Assembly (NCBI GenBank): GCA_051880475.1
Contig: JBJEOA010000016.1
Span: 1 to 62,714, forward strand
DNA length: 62,714 bases
Direction of reading: 5' to 3'
Origin: JAUUSJ01 sp051880475
Lineage (GTDB): Bacteria > Bacillota > Clostridia > Lachnospirales > Lachnospiraceae
Shown here: one piece after another, positions 7,807 to 15,530 of the stretch
Position numbering within the stretch: position 1 is the first letter of the stretch
Layout: each line of letters begins with the position of its first letter
Notes under the pieces: generated by a model
Databases searched by the model: none
What the model saw: the letters and a program-made list of their open reading frames with translations, nothing else
What the model was told of the DNA's origin: nothing
Position numbers and translations under genes: made by a program

Positions 7807-8958
7807 TTATAACATCTCAATAAATGCCGCAATTCTTGTATTAAGCTGTCCGATATCTGCCTGAGAGTAATCTGTCTCAATACTAATATATGGAATATTT
7901 TTTTGCTCATTTACAAATTTGCGAATTGTAAAGCTCTCGATATTATATGTATGACAGGCTTGAAGAGTCATCTCCACAACACCGTCTACTTGATACTCAT
8001 CAATTAATCTTCCGAGAAGTTCAAGACGATTTGGATTTGGTGTCATGACAGAGCATCCGATATCAAGATATCTTCTTGCTAAAGCGTCGTATACATCTTC
8101 GCAGTCTTCATCTACTAGCTGGTCCACAGATTTCGCACCAGTACAGTTTTCATATGCAACAACAACACCGCCATTTTCTTCAATAGAGCGGATTATTTTT
8201 TCTGTTGCGCCACCGATAGGGCATCCTGTTATTAAAATACGAGGTTTCTTTTCTAGCATTTTTCCTTCTGCGTATTCTTTTTCAATTTTTTCAACAAGAG
8301 CGTTAACCTCAGATGAGATAGCGGTACGATCAAATTTAAAGCCACTGCCGTATAAAACGCTAAACAAGTCTTGTCCTGTAATTGGGGCTGGGTCATGTTT
8401 CATAATACTGTAGAGATTGCGAAGTGCCAATCTAGCTTCATTTTCTACTTTAATGCTTTCGCGAATTGCTTCTTCTGTGATTGTCACATCAAATTTTTTC
8501 TCTAAATATTCCTTAAATCGAATTATTTCTGATTTCCAAAGTTTTAATCCTTCTTCGCCCTGTGAATTAGGAAGCTCCATTAAAAATACATCTTTGATTT
8601 CAGACATAAGTTCGTACATTTTCTTTTTGCCGTCGCAAGTTGTCTCACCGACTACTACGTCAGAAAAATAGAAAAATGGACATTTATCCGTTTTTGCAAA
8701 ACCGTAGCTAGATTTAATGAGTGGACATAAATTCTTTGGCAAATCTTTTTCTGCCGCTGGAATTGTCTCGTCTGATGTAGAGCAAAGTCCAACTGTCGCA
8801 GCGCCCATTGCCATTGCGATTTCTTTTGGAAAATAAGTACAGTATGCACCGATAACAGGGATACCTTTCTCCTTAAATTCCTTTACAGCTAAGAAAGAAT
8901 TTTTTCTTTGCTGTGCAAACTCTTCAAATACTTCTGGTAAATCTTTAATTACGTTCAT
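7807..8958 (-). CDS. Double-cubane cluster protein (2-hydroxyacyl-CoA dehydratase-like)
   Basis: A 383-residue member of the HgdB/FldC-like family. A single subunit paired with an activator, without an alpha subunit or CoA-transferase, matches the double-cubane cluster proteins (DCCP; E. coli YjiM type) rather than a true 2-hydroxyacyl-CoA dehydratase. Cysteines that could hold the cluster are visible in AYCTYFP, NLCPLIKSS, DKCPFF, ETTCDG and ITGCPIGG. DCCPs receive low-potential electrons from the ATP-hydrolysing reductase encoded upstream and can reduce small substrates. The physiological role is unknown. The ribosome site (GGAGGAAATA) is good. The reductase gene precedes it by 36 bp. Confidence 0.85.
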   Translation of the reverse strand: MNVIKDLPEVFEEFAQQRKNSFLAVKEFKEKGIPVIGAYCTYFPKEIAMAMGAATVGLCSTSDETIPAAEKDLPKNLCPLIKSSYGFAKTDKCPFFYFSDVVVGETTCDGKKKMYELMSEIKDVFLMELPNSQGEEGLKLWKSEIIRFKEYLEKKFDVTITEEAIRESIKVENEARLALRNLYSIMKHDPAPITGQDLFSVLYGSGFKFDRTAISSEVNALVEKIEKEYAEGKMLEKKPRILITGCPIGGATEKIIRSIEENGGVVVAYENCTGAKSVDQLVDEDCEDVYDALARRYLDIGCSVMTPNPNRLELLGRLIDEYQVDGVVEMTLQACHTYNIESFTIRKFVNEQKNIPYISIETDYSQADIGQLNTRIAAFIEML

Positions 8959-8994
8959 TATTATTTCCTCCTCTAATTTTTATACGATATTATC

Positions 8995-9759
8995 CTATCG
9001 TTTTTTCTTTTCTTTTGCGAGCAGAGCAGCGCCAAGAGCACCTGCATACCTGCCGTCTTTTGTAGTTTGAACGACTTGTCCTATTTTTTTAGATAATATA
9101 TTGGCAAAGTATTCGCTGTCACTTAGTCCTCCTGTCAGAATAATCGTATCAGGTAAATCTTTTCTAAGAGCAAGCTGTGCTACTTTAGCGGCTACAGAAT
9201 CAATGACTCCCGCCGCAATATCCTCTCGACTTCGTCCTTCTCCGATATAGCTAATAATCTCAGATTCTGCGAAGACAGTGCATAGAGAGCTGATTGGAAG
9301 TACCTCACCTTTTGATGCCATCAAAAAGAGATCATAAAGTGTCACACCTAGGCGATTTGCCATAATTTCAAGAAACTTTCCAGTTCCAGCGGAACATTTA
9401 TCATTCATTAAGAAATCTTTGACCATTCCGTTTTCTACAAGAATGATTTTTGTATCTTGTCCACCGACATCTATAATAGCACAGTCATCTCCCGCCATTT
9501 CTCTCCCGCCTCTTGCATGGCAAGTAATTTCTGTAATGACAAAATCTGCAAAATCCACAGCAATTCTGCCATATCCTGTTGCGACAACCCTTGTGTCGTC
9601 TAAGAGAACATCGACTCCATTTTCCTTTAATTTTTGTTGAATGAAAATGGTTGTTTCCTTACTGCTCCATCCAGTTGGAATAACGAAAGAAAAATTTTTA
9701 TCTCCTCTTGTTACAACCTTAGAGGCAGTTGAGCCGATATCAATTCCTACATAATTCAT
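8995..9759 (-). CDS. ATP-dependent reductase/activator of the double-cubane protein (BadF/HgdC family)
   Basis: A 254-residue ASKHA-fold ATPase. It has the phosphate loop GIDIGSTASK (about 5-14), DVGGQDTK, the two cluster-binding cysteines that bridge the dimer (NDKCSAGTGKF and SSLCTVFAESE) and the adenosine motif ILTGGLSDS. Such activators hold one [4Fe-4S] cluster between subunits and couple ATP hydrolysis to a low-potential electron transfer. It is the first gene of the two-gene operon with the double-cubane protein. Length and motifs are complete. Confidence 0.9.
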   Translation of the reverse strand: MNYVGIDIGSTASKVVTRGDKNFSFVIPTGWSSKETTIFIQQKLKENGVDVLLDDTRVVATGYGRIAVDFADFVITEITCHARGGREMAGDDCAIIDVGGQDTKIILVENGMVKDFLMNDKCSAGTGKFLEIMANRLGVTLYDLFLMASKGEVLPISSLCTVFAESEIISYIGEGRSREDIAAGVIDSVAAKVAQLALRKDLPDTIILTGGLSDSEYFANILSKKIGQVVQTTKDGRYAGALGAALLAKEKKKR

Positions 9760-9812
9760 TTGTTATTACCGTTCCCCCTTTTGCAAAAAAATAAATAAAA
9801 GCCGATTGCTGC

Positions 9813-9841
9813 ACATTTATATAACTTATCTATATAAATGT
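9813..9841. promoter_or_regulatory. Perfect 11-bp inverted repeat upstream of the reductase gene
   Basis: ACATTTATATA and TATATAAATGT flank a 7-nt spacer about 55 bp upstream of the reductase gene. It could be an operator in the promoter of the double-cubane operon or a simple hairpin. No T-run follows it. Confidence 0.45.
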
Positions 9842-9873
9842 AGTGACAGGGACTTTTATAATATAATAAAATA

Positions 9874-9915
9874 GACTCAAGTATAGAAAGAAGTAAGTAA
9901 GGCGATACTTGAGTC
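9874..9915 (-). terminator. Hairpin downstream of the DUF624 gene
   Basis: GACTCAAGTAT and ATACTTGAGTC form a perfect 11-bp stem with a 20-nt loop. On the minus strand it is followed by a T/A-rich stretch (TATTTTATTATAT). It is the likely end of the LacI-DUF624 operon. The 331-bp gap between genes otherwise shows nothing recognisable. Confidence 0.55.
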
Positions 9916-10090
9916 TTATGAGAATATAGAAATATCCTTGAGTATTAGTATACTAAAAGAGAGAAAATATTTCAATTGAGAGGGAAGAAAATCATAATTG
10001 AAAGTATGGATAAATAAAACTATTTATAGGAAAATCAAATAAATTCTCTTTGAATATAGGAAAGGAAACTTGAAAAGGGGAAAAATATAT

Positions 10091-10924
10091 TTAATTTATC
10101 TTTATATTTTTTGTTTCCTCCTGTCTTCTCTTTAGCCATGTCTCGTCATCCTCGTAAAAAGGAACTTGTTCTGGAAAAGCATCTGCAATTAGATTTTCTA
10201 TTTGAAAACTGTCATTTAAAGTATCATAAATGAGAAAGTTAACTGTGTATAAAATAAACCAAAAGCCAATTAGCGGGAGCAATATGACAGACCAAGGCAA
10301 AAATAAGACAATAATTGCCCAGTATAATATTTGGATAATGGCAATGCCGGCAGTTTTAGGGAAAAATCGAAGGATAAACAGCAGACAGTTGCGGGCACAT
10401 TGGCGAAATGGCTGTTTGAATAATGCAATCTGTGGCCAACAGATAGAAAAAAACATTGTAAATAGAAAGATACTAAATATATAAAGGGCGAGTGTTCCAA
10501 AACCTGGAAATCGTGCAGACCACCAAAATAGCATTGCCATGAAAATATAAAATCCGAGCATAAAGCAAAATAAAATGCCAGGTAGGAGTGATTGACGCCA
10601 ATTTTGTTTCCATGCATGCCTATAATTTTCCCAACATTTTCCTTTCGCATCTCTAAGACCTCGCATAATGGCATCATACATGCAAGAAAGAGCAGGTCCA
10701 GCAAAAATTCCTCCGATGATACAAGATGGAATTAACACTAGAACACTAGAAGAGAGCACAGAAAGTGCAACGCCAATTCCAAAAGGGAGAAAGCCTATTA
10801 AAGTCAATAAATTTGTAAAGAGAAATTTTTTTATATTCTGCTCTAAAACTTCGGTATACCTTGGAAAACCAGTTAGGCGTTTTCCGTTTGAGACAAATGA
10901 ATTTGGACGAAATAAAAATCCCAT
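10091..10924 (-). CDS. DUF624 (YesL-family) membrane protein
   Basis: A 277-residue integral membrane protein with about five or six hydrophobic segments and the N-terminal MGFLFRPNSF. YesL/DUF624 proteins are regularly encoded next to LplB/YtcP-type sugar ABC importers in Firmicutes, but their function is unknown. Here it is the last gene of a four-gene operon led by the LacI repressor of the divergent fructan importer, starting 9 bp after the lipoprotein gene, with a good ribosome site (TTAGGAGG). Inference: it is a helper of sugar uptake or envelope sensing. Confidence 0.8.
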   Translation of the reverse strand: MGFLFRPNSFVSNGKRLTGFPRYTEVLEQNIKKFLFTNLLTLIGFLPFGIGVALSVLSSSVLVLIPSCIIGGIFAGPALSCMYDAIMRGLRDAKGKCWENYRHAWKQNWRQSLLPGILFCFMLGFYIFMAMLFWWSARFPGFGTLALYIFSIFLFTMFFSICWPQIALFKQPFRQCARNCLLFILRFFPKTAGIAIIQILYWAIIVLFLPWSVILLPLIGFWFILYTVNFLIYDTLNDSFQIENLIADAFPEQVPFYEDDETWLKRRQEETKNIKIN

Positions 10925-10933
10925 AAAATCCTC

Positions 10934-11521
10934 CTAATTTGCTTTAAAATAGCAATTTTCTAAAAAATTTGTTAATAATGCTTCTAAATCCTCTGTATAA
11001 TTTTCAAGACAGGTAAGTTCTATGCAAAGAGCGGTATTGTCACAGACACCGAAGGCAGATACTCCATGACTATACGGATTTTCTTTATTATCACAAGTAT
11101 ATGTAATAAAGGTATAAGATTGACCGTTAAGAGTTATAGTATTTTCTGTGAGAACCTCATAGTTTTCCTTTGCAGCGGATAACCATGTATTGCAGTTAGA
11201 TTTTGCCTTTTCTTCGCTTTTTGTCTCGCTTGTGAGAAAATATAATTGGGCATCATAAAGATCTATCGTATCACCATCGCTGTTTTTATAAGGGGTAGAA
11301 TTGCCAGCTACCCATGTCGCATAATATAATCCTTCGGCGGCTAAGGTTTCTTTATTGTCAAGAAGAGTAAGTTGGTTTGGGGCATCAACTCCAACTTTAG
11401 TTCCGATTTGAACCCAGTCTTCTAGCCACGGTTGTCCATCTTTCGTTGTCTTGGATGTGGAAATACAGCCTGTTAGAATTAGCAATAGACAGATAATAGA
11501 TAATATTTTTTCCTTCTTCAT
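10934..11521 (-). CDS. Putative lipoprotein of the fructan locus
   Basis: A 195-residue secreted lipoprotein. It has a lysine-rich start, a hydrophobic stretch and the lipobox LTGC (Cys at about 19). The mature part has four further Cys residues, which might form disulfides outside the cell. No family is recognised. It lies between an unknown membrane-anchored protein and the DUF624 gene. The ATG has no ribosome site and a stop codon lies just upstream in frame. A seven-codon reading frame with a good ribosome site ends 11 bp before it, so translation may depend on reinitiation. Confidence 0.7.
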   Translation of the reverse strand: MKKEKILSIICLLLILTGCISTSKTTKDGQPWLEDWVQIGTKVGVDAPNQLTLLDNKETLAAEGLYYATWVAGNSTPYKNSDGDTIDLYDAQLYFLTSETKSEEKAKSNCNTWLSAAKENYEVLTENTITLNGQSYTFITYTCDNKENPYSHGVSAFGVCDNTALCIELTCLENYTEDLEALLTNFLENCYFKAN

Positions 11522-11532
11522 AAATTATTAGC

Positions 11533-11556
11533 TCAGATACTCGTGACCTTCGTCAT
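11533..11556 (-). CDS. Possible 7-residue leader peptide (MTKVTSI)
   Basis: ATG ACG AAG GTC ACG AGT ATC TGA lies 12 bp after a strong site (AAAGGAGG at 11569-11576) that otherwise has no partner. Its stop is 11 bp before the lipoprotein start, which lacks a ribosome site of its own. This arrangement suits translational coupling, but it rests on spacing alone. Confidence 0.35.
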   Translation of the reverse strand: MTKVTSI

Positions 11557-11582
11557 GAGAGGAGCCAACCTCCTTTCTATAA

Positions 11583-12251
11583 TTAGTAGATTTCTTTTTG
11601 TAGTTTATCCCAAAGTTCACTGCATCTATCACTATAATCGCAGCGTCTTTTATCATAAAAACAGCGCCTTCCAAGATACAAGTTGGCTAAGAGTTCTTGA
11701 TTATTTCCAGAATATGTCTGATCAAGCAAAGTTGCAGTATAATCGCCAAGCTCCATATCAGATAAAAGTTTGCAAGATTTCCACTGAAATACTTTATCTT
11801 CTGTGGAAAAATTGGTGCTATCAGGACAACTGCCATCGGGCATAGCCAATACTTGGAACTCTTTTTGAATATTTTCAGGGTTTTCCATTAGAAAAAAATA
11901 GCTTTCGCAGTCATTAATATCACCCATAAGGGAGATGGTGGAAGCCTGTCGGTAGGAAATGGTATCCTGATCCATATCATTTGGATTGCCACTTATAAAT
12001 TGATTAATCTGTATAAGTACTTCTCCATCGTTATTATAGTCCTCAGCGAGAGAGGAGAAAGCATTTTCTAATGCAGTAACGGTATCTGTAGGAAGCCTTG
12101 TCTCTGCGACATAGGCAATCTGAATATCTGGCGATTTTTTAAACCAACCAAAAGCATTTCCGATAAGCTGGATGAAAATACAGATAAAAATACTTCCACA
12201 TATTACATACCACTTATAATAATACCACCAATTTTTTATATAGTTTTTCAC
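11583..12251 (-). CDS. Membrane-anchored protein of unknown function
   Basis: A 222-residue protein. It has an aromatic N-terminal segment (KNWWYYYKWYVI) leading into one transmembrane helix (about residues 15-33), then a soluble extracytoplasmic domain with four Cys residues in its second half. Proteins with this short aromatic start and single anchor often accompany DUF624 genes near sugar importers. The family is not recognised. It starts 34 bp after the LacI gene, in the same operon. Confidence 0.65.
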   Translation of the reverse strand: MKNYIKNWWYYYKWYVICGSIFICIFIQLIGNAFGWFKKSPDIQIAYVAETRLPTDTVTALENAFSSLAEDYNNDGEVLIQINQFISGNPNDMDQDTISYRQASTISLMGDINDCESYFFLMENPENIQKEFQVLAMPDGSCPDSTNFSTEDKVFQWKSCKLLSDMELGDYTATLLDQTYSGNNQELLANLYLGRRCFYDKRRCDYSDRCSELWDKLQKEIY

Positions 12252-12285
12252 AATAACCCTCCATATCTGCTGCCACAGGTATCCT

Positions 12286-13284
12286 TTACTCTATCTCTTC
12301 TCTCGTCGTTCCTCCAGGCATATAGGAGACAGGGAGACAGACAAGAGGAGGCTTGGCAGTCATATTTTCTTGTAGTAAAAGCTCTACACACATCTCCGCA
12401 ATATCATGAACAGGCTGTACGATTGTAGAGCAAATATAATCATCATCTCCAAACATTTGAACCCCGTCATATCCGATTACCTGCACATCTTCAGGAACTC
12501 TTATGTTGAATTTTTTTAATATTTTGAGAATTTTATAAGCAATAAAATCAGTGACACAGAAAAGACCGTCAAAATCTAATTTTCCATCATGCATATGTTC
12601 TGTGAGGAAAACTTCAAATTCCTCTATGGAATCACCGTCTTGTAAGATTTTCAAGCTATAGTTCAAATTTCGTGCAAGACAGCCGTTTTCAAATCCAGCT
12701 TTTCTTTTATTGGGCTCATTGCTAAGAGAGGAGCCAATGCGCAAAAAAGCAACATTTTTACAGCCAAGGTCTGCTAATTTTTCGGCAGCCATCTGTCCTC
12801 CGGCAAAATTATCGCTAGCTATACATGGAATATGAGCTCCCATTATTCTGTCTATTGAGACAAAAGGAATATTTTCTCCGACACTTAGGTCGGGATTATA
12901 AGTTAAGCCGATAATACCATCTACTTTATTTTGTTGTGTCATCGTAATATATTCTTGCTCTGCCTTTGGATCAAATTCCGTACAGCAAAGTAACATGCGA
13001 TATTTTCTCTTTAAAAGAGAAAGATTAATATGATAAGTAAGGCTGCAAAAAAAAGGATTTGACGTATTTGGAATGAGTAATGCAACCGTATAGGTTTTGC
13101 TAGCCTTTAACCCCTGGGCATAGCTGTTAACCTGATAATTTAATTTTTTTATAGCTTCTTCTACTCGGAGTCGATAAGATTCTCCCACTGGCAATCCATT
13201 AATAACTTTAGATACAGTTCCGAGTGCGACACCAGCTTCTAATGCGACATCTTTCATTGTGGGAGCAGAATTTTTCTTTCTCAT
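12286..13284 (-). CDS. LacI-family repressor of the fructan/sucrose locus
   Basis: A 332-residue repressor. The N-terminal HTH and hinge (TMKDVALEAGVALGTVSKVI, about 8-27) are followed by a ribose-binding-protein-like effector domain ending with PGGTTREE. It is transcribed divergently from the ABC importer and GH32 genes. Three copies of TTTCATGAAA lie between the two genes, one right after its own -10 and one right after the importer -10. It should repress both directions until a sugar effector (sucrose or a fructo-oligosaccharide is likely) binds. Confidence 0.9.
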   Translation of the reverse strand: MRKKNSAPTMKDVALEAGVALGTVSKVINGLPVGESYRLRVEEAIKKLNYQVNSYAQGLKASKTYTVALLIPNTSNPFFCSLTYHINLSLLKRKYRMLLCCTEFDPKAEQEYITMTQQNKVDGIIGLTYNPDLSVGENIPFVSIDRIMGAHIPCIASDNFAGGQMAAEKLADLGCKNVAFLRIGSSLSNEPNKRKAGFENGCLARNLNYSLKILQDGDSIEEFEVFLTEHMHDGKLDFDGLFCVTDFIAYKILKILKKFNIRVPEDVQVIGYDGVQMFGDDDYICSTIVQPVHDIAEMCVELLLQENMTAKPPLVCLPVSYMPGGTTREEIE

Positions 13285-13310
13285 TTGGGAACACCTCGCT
13301 TTTATTTTTG

Positions 13311-13320
13311 TTTCATGAAA
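13311..13320. promoter_or_regulatory. LacI operator O1 (TTTCATGAAA) at the repressor gene promoter
   Basis: A perfect 10-bp palindrome placed just downstream of the -10 of the lacI promoter, so a bound repressor would block its own transcription. Confidence 0.8.
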
Positions 13321-13322
13321 TG

Positions 13323-13351
13323 ATTATAATACTTTTCATAGCATTTGTAAA
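13323..13351 (-). promoter_or_regulatory. Sigma-A promoter of the LacI operon
   Basis: On the minus strand the sequence reads TTTACA, 17-bp spacer, TATAAT. It transcribes lacI, the two unknown envelope genes and the DUF624 gene. Confidence 0.8.
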
Positions 13352-13367
13352 GATAAATTTCACAAAA

Positions 13368-13377
13368 TTTCATGAAA
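13368..13377. promoter_or_regulatory. LacI operator O2 (TTTCATGAAA) between divergent promoters
   Basis: The same palindrome, followed by CG, upstream of both promoters. It is 57 bp from O1 and 154 bp from O3 (start to start), which would allow repression by looping. Confidence 0.75.
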
Positions 13378-13471
13378 CGTTATATGAAGATAAAATGTAT
13401 AAAACAGCCACTTATTAATTGTATAAATTAGATAAAAAAGTAATAATGCACAAAAATATGTATAGAAATGC

Positions 13472-13500
13472 TTGACACACAATAGATAAAATGATATTTT
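13472..13500 (+). promoter_or_regulatory. Sigma-A promoter of the sugar importer operon
   Basis: TTGACA, 17-bp spacer, TATTTT. Transcription should start near 13507, leaving a leader of about 140 nt before the first gene. Confidence 0.85.
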
Positions 13501-13521
13501 AACTATAGCGATAAAATAACG

Positions 13522-13531
13522 TTTCATGAAA
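13522..13531. promoter_or_regulatory. LacI operator O3 (TTTCATGAAA) at the importer promoter
   Basis: A perfect palindrome in the context CGTTTCATGAAAT, about 15 bp downstream of the expected start point of the importer operon. Repressor bound here would block elongation. Confidence 0.85.
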
Positions 13532-13644
13532 TGGCGATTTTAAAAACGCTGGAGCAGTTGATTGGCCGGTTAGCTGCTAAAGAAAATCTGCTGGAAATAT
13601 TGCGTATAATTTCTAGTGTAAAAAGGAAGGAGAGATTATATTAC

Positions 13645-14583
13645 ATGAGTAAGTTAAAGACAGCAGCTCCAACAAAAAGTGTCGGAGAAAAACCGATATT
13701 ACAACGTATGGGTACATACTGGCAGTTGTACTTGATGCTTTTAGTACCTGTTATACTGACAATTATTTATAAATACATACCAATGTATGGTATCCAAATC
13801 GCATTTCGTGATTATAAATCAGTTCGAGGTATGTGGGGCAGTGAATGGGTAGGTCTAAAATGGTTTGCACGTTTTTTTAGCTCACCGAACTGTTTGCGAA
13901 TGATAAAAAATACTATATTACTTAGTTTTTATAGTTTACTTTGGAGTTTTCCAATTCCGATTATTTTGGCATTGATGATTAATCAGATTCGATTTAATAA
14001 GTTTAAAAGAACAGTACAGACGATACTGTATGCACCACATTTTATTTCCATTATGGTTGTATGCGGTATGCTTCGTGTTTTTTTAAGTCCATCAGGTGGT
14101 TTAATTAACTTGATTGCAGGTACTAGCATCGACTTTTTATCTGAGTCTGCAGCTTTTCGAACCATTTATATCGCATCAGGTATTTGGCAGGATGCAGGAT
14201 GGGGAATCATTGTGTATATGGCAACACTCGCTAATATTGATACGTCTCATTATGAGGCAGCCAAGATAGACGGAGCATCTATGTTCCAGAGAATTCGTTT
14301 TATCGATTTACCAGAACTTGTTCCACAGATTGTGCTTATGTTGATTATGAGTGCAGGTAATTTGATGAATGTTGGATTTGAGAAAGTGTTCTTGCTTCAG
14401 ACAGATTTGAATAAGGCAACGAGTGATGTCATTGCAGTATATGTTTATCAGCAAGGTATTGAGCATGCAAAATACAGTTATTCGACGGCGGTAGGATTAT
14501 TTAATACAGTAGTCAATGTCATACTGCTAATTGTCGTGAATAAGATAACGAGTAAGATTTCTGAAGATGTAAGTTTTGTATAG
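13645..14583 (+). CDS. Carbohydrate ABC transporter permease (LplB/YtcP-type partner 1)
   Basis: A 312-residue inner-membrane permease of the CUT1 family with about six transmembrane helices. It carries the EAA loop EAAKIDGASMFQRIRFIDLP (about 206-225). I start it at the ATG after GGAAGGAGAG. An earlier in-frame ATG at 13531 overlaps the LacI operator and lacks a ribosome site. It forms the channel with the next permease. No ATPase is encoded here, as is usual for this class, which shares an MsmK-type ATPase. Confidence 0.9.
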   Translation: MSKLKTAAPTKSVGEKPILQRMGTYWQLYLMLLVPVILTIIYKYIPMYGIQIAFRDYKSVRGMWGSEWVGLKWFARFFSSPNCLRMIKNTILLSFYSLLWSFPIPIILALMINQIRFNKFKRTVQTILYAPHFISIMVVCGMLRVFLSPSGGLINLIAGTSIDFLSESAAFRTIYIASGIWQDAGWGIIVYMATLANIDTSHYEAAKIDGASMFQRIRFIDLPELVPQIVLMLIMSAGNLMNVGFEKVFLLQTDLNKATSDVIAVYVYQQGIEHAKYSYSTAVGLFNTVVNVILLIVVNKITSKISEDVSFV

Positions 14584-14593
14584 GAGGTGCGGC

Positions 14594-15502
14594 ATGGGAA
14601 AGAAAAAACAATCTGGACAGCTGCAGGGCTTATCCGATAAAACAAGTGATATTATTTTAGTAGCAATTTGTCTTGTTATTGTACTTTTAGTTGCATATCC
14701 ACTTTATTATGTGCTTATTGCTTCTGTTTCTAATCCATATGATGTGTATGCGGGTAAGACTTTTTTATTCCCAAGTGGTTTTACACTAGATGGCTATAAA
14801 GCGGTTTTTGCAGATAAGAGTATTATTACTGGTTATATCAATAGTATAAAGTACACGGTAGTTGGTACTATCTTCTCAGTTGTTATGATATATTTAACAG
14901 CTTATCCGTTAAGTATTAAAAATTTGCCGGGAAGAAAATTTCTTAGCATTTTCTTTATCATCACTATGTATTTTGGCGGAGGCTTGATGCCTACGTATTT
15001 AATTGTCAGAGATACAGGTTTAATTGATAGTATGTGGGCATTATTTCTTCCAGGTGGAGTTGCGGTAGGAAATATGATTATCGTTCGTAACTTCTTTGAG
15101 CATAGTATTCCAAAGGAAATGATTGAGGCGGCTGAGATTGACGGTGCTTCAAAATGGACTACATTTATTAAAATTGTTGTTCCATTGAGTCGTTCCATTA
15201 TGGCAGTTATGGTAGTATTTAGTATGGTTGCTTATTGGAATGATTGGTTTACTGCATTGATCTATTTGCCAGGTCAGGAAAATGCTCCTTTGCCACTTGT
15301 TTTGAGAAATATTTTAATTAAGAGCTCAGCAAGCGCAAGTCAGGCAAGTACAGTTTCTGGTGGATACGCAGAGTTAAATAAGCTGACAGAGATGATTAAG
15401 TTCTCATCTATTATTGTGGCAGCAGCTCCAATGCTTATTATTTATCCATTTGTACAAAAGTATTTTGAGAAAGGCTTTATGGCAGGTGCAGTAAAAGGCT
15501 AA
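14594..15502 (+). CDS. Carbohydrate ABC transporter permease (partner 2)
   Basis: A 302-residue CUT1 permease with six predicted helices and the EAA loop EAAEIDGASKWTTFIKIVVP. It pairs with the upstream permease. The start is the ATG 7 bp after AGGAGG, 10 bp after the upstream stop. The C-terminus FEKGFMAGAVKG is typical of LplC/YtcP-type subunits. Confidence 0.92.
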   Translation: MGKKKQSGQLQGLSDKTSDIILVAICLVIVLLVAYPLYYVLIASVSNPYDVYAGKTFLFPSGFTLDGYKAVFADKSIITGYINSIKYTVVGTIFSVVMIYLTAYPLSIKNLPGRKFLSIFFIITMYFGGGLMPTYLIVRDTGLIDSMWALFLPGGVAVGNMIIVRNFFEHSIPKEMIEAAEIDGASKWTTFIKIVVPLSRSIMAVMVVFSMVAYWNDWFTALIYLPGQENAPLPLVLRNILIKSSASASQASTVSGGYAELNKLTEMIKFSSIIVAAAPMLIIYPFVQKYFEKGFMAGAVKG

Positions 15503-15530
15503 TGAGATTCGGGAAAAGGAGATGAGATAA

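Noticed and set aside
7807..9759. True 2-hydroxyglutaryl-CoA dehydratase operon
   Set aside because: There is only one dehydratase-like subunit and no CoA-transferase or dehydrogenase partner; the double-cubane protein type fits better.
13531..13644. Earlier start for the first sugar permease at 13531
   Set aside because: That ATG overlaps the LacI operator and lacks a ribosome site; the start at 13645 has GGAAGGAGAG and normal family length.
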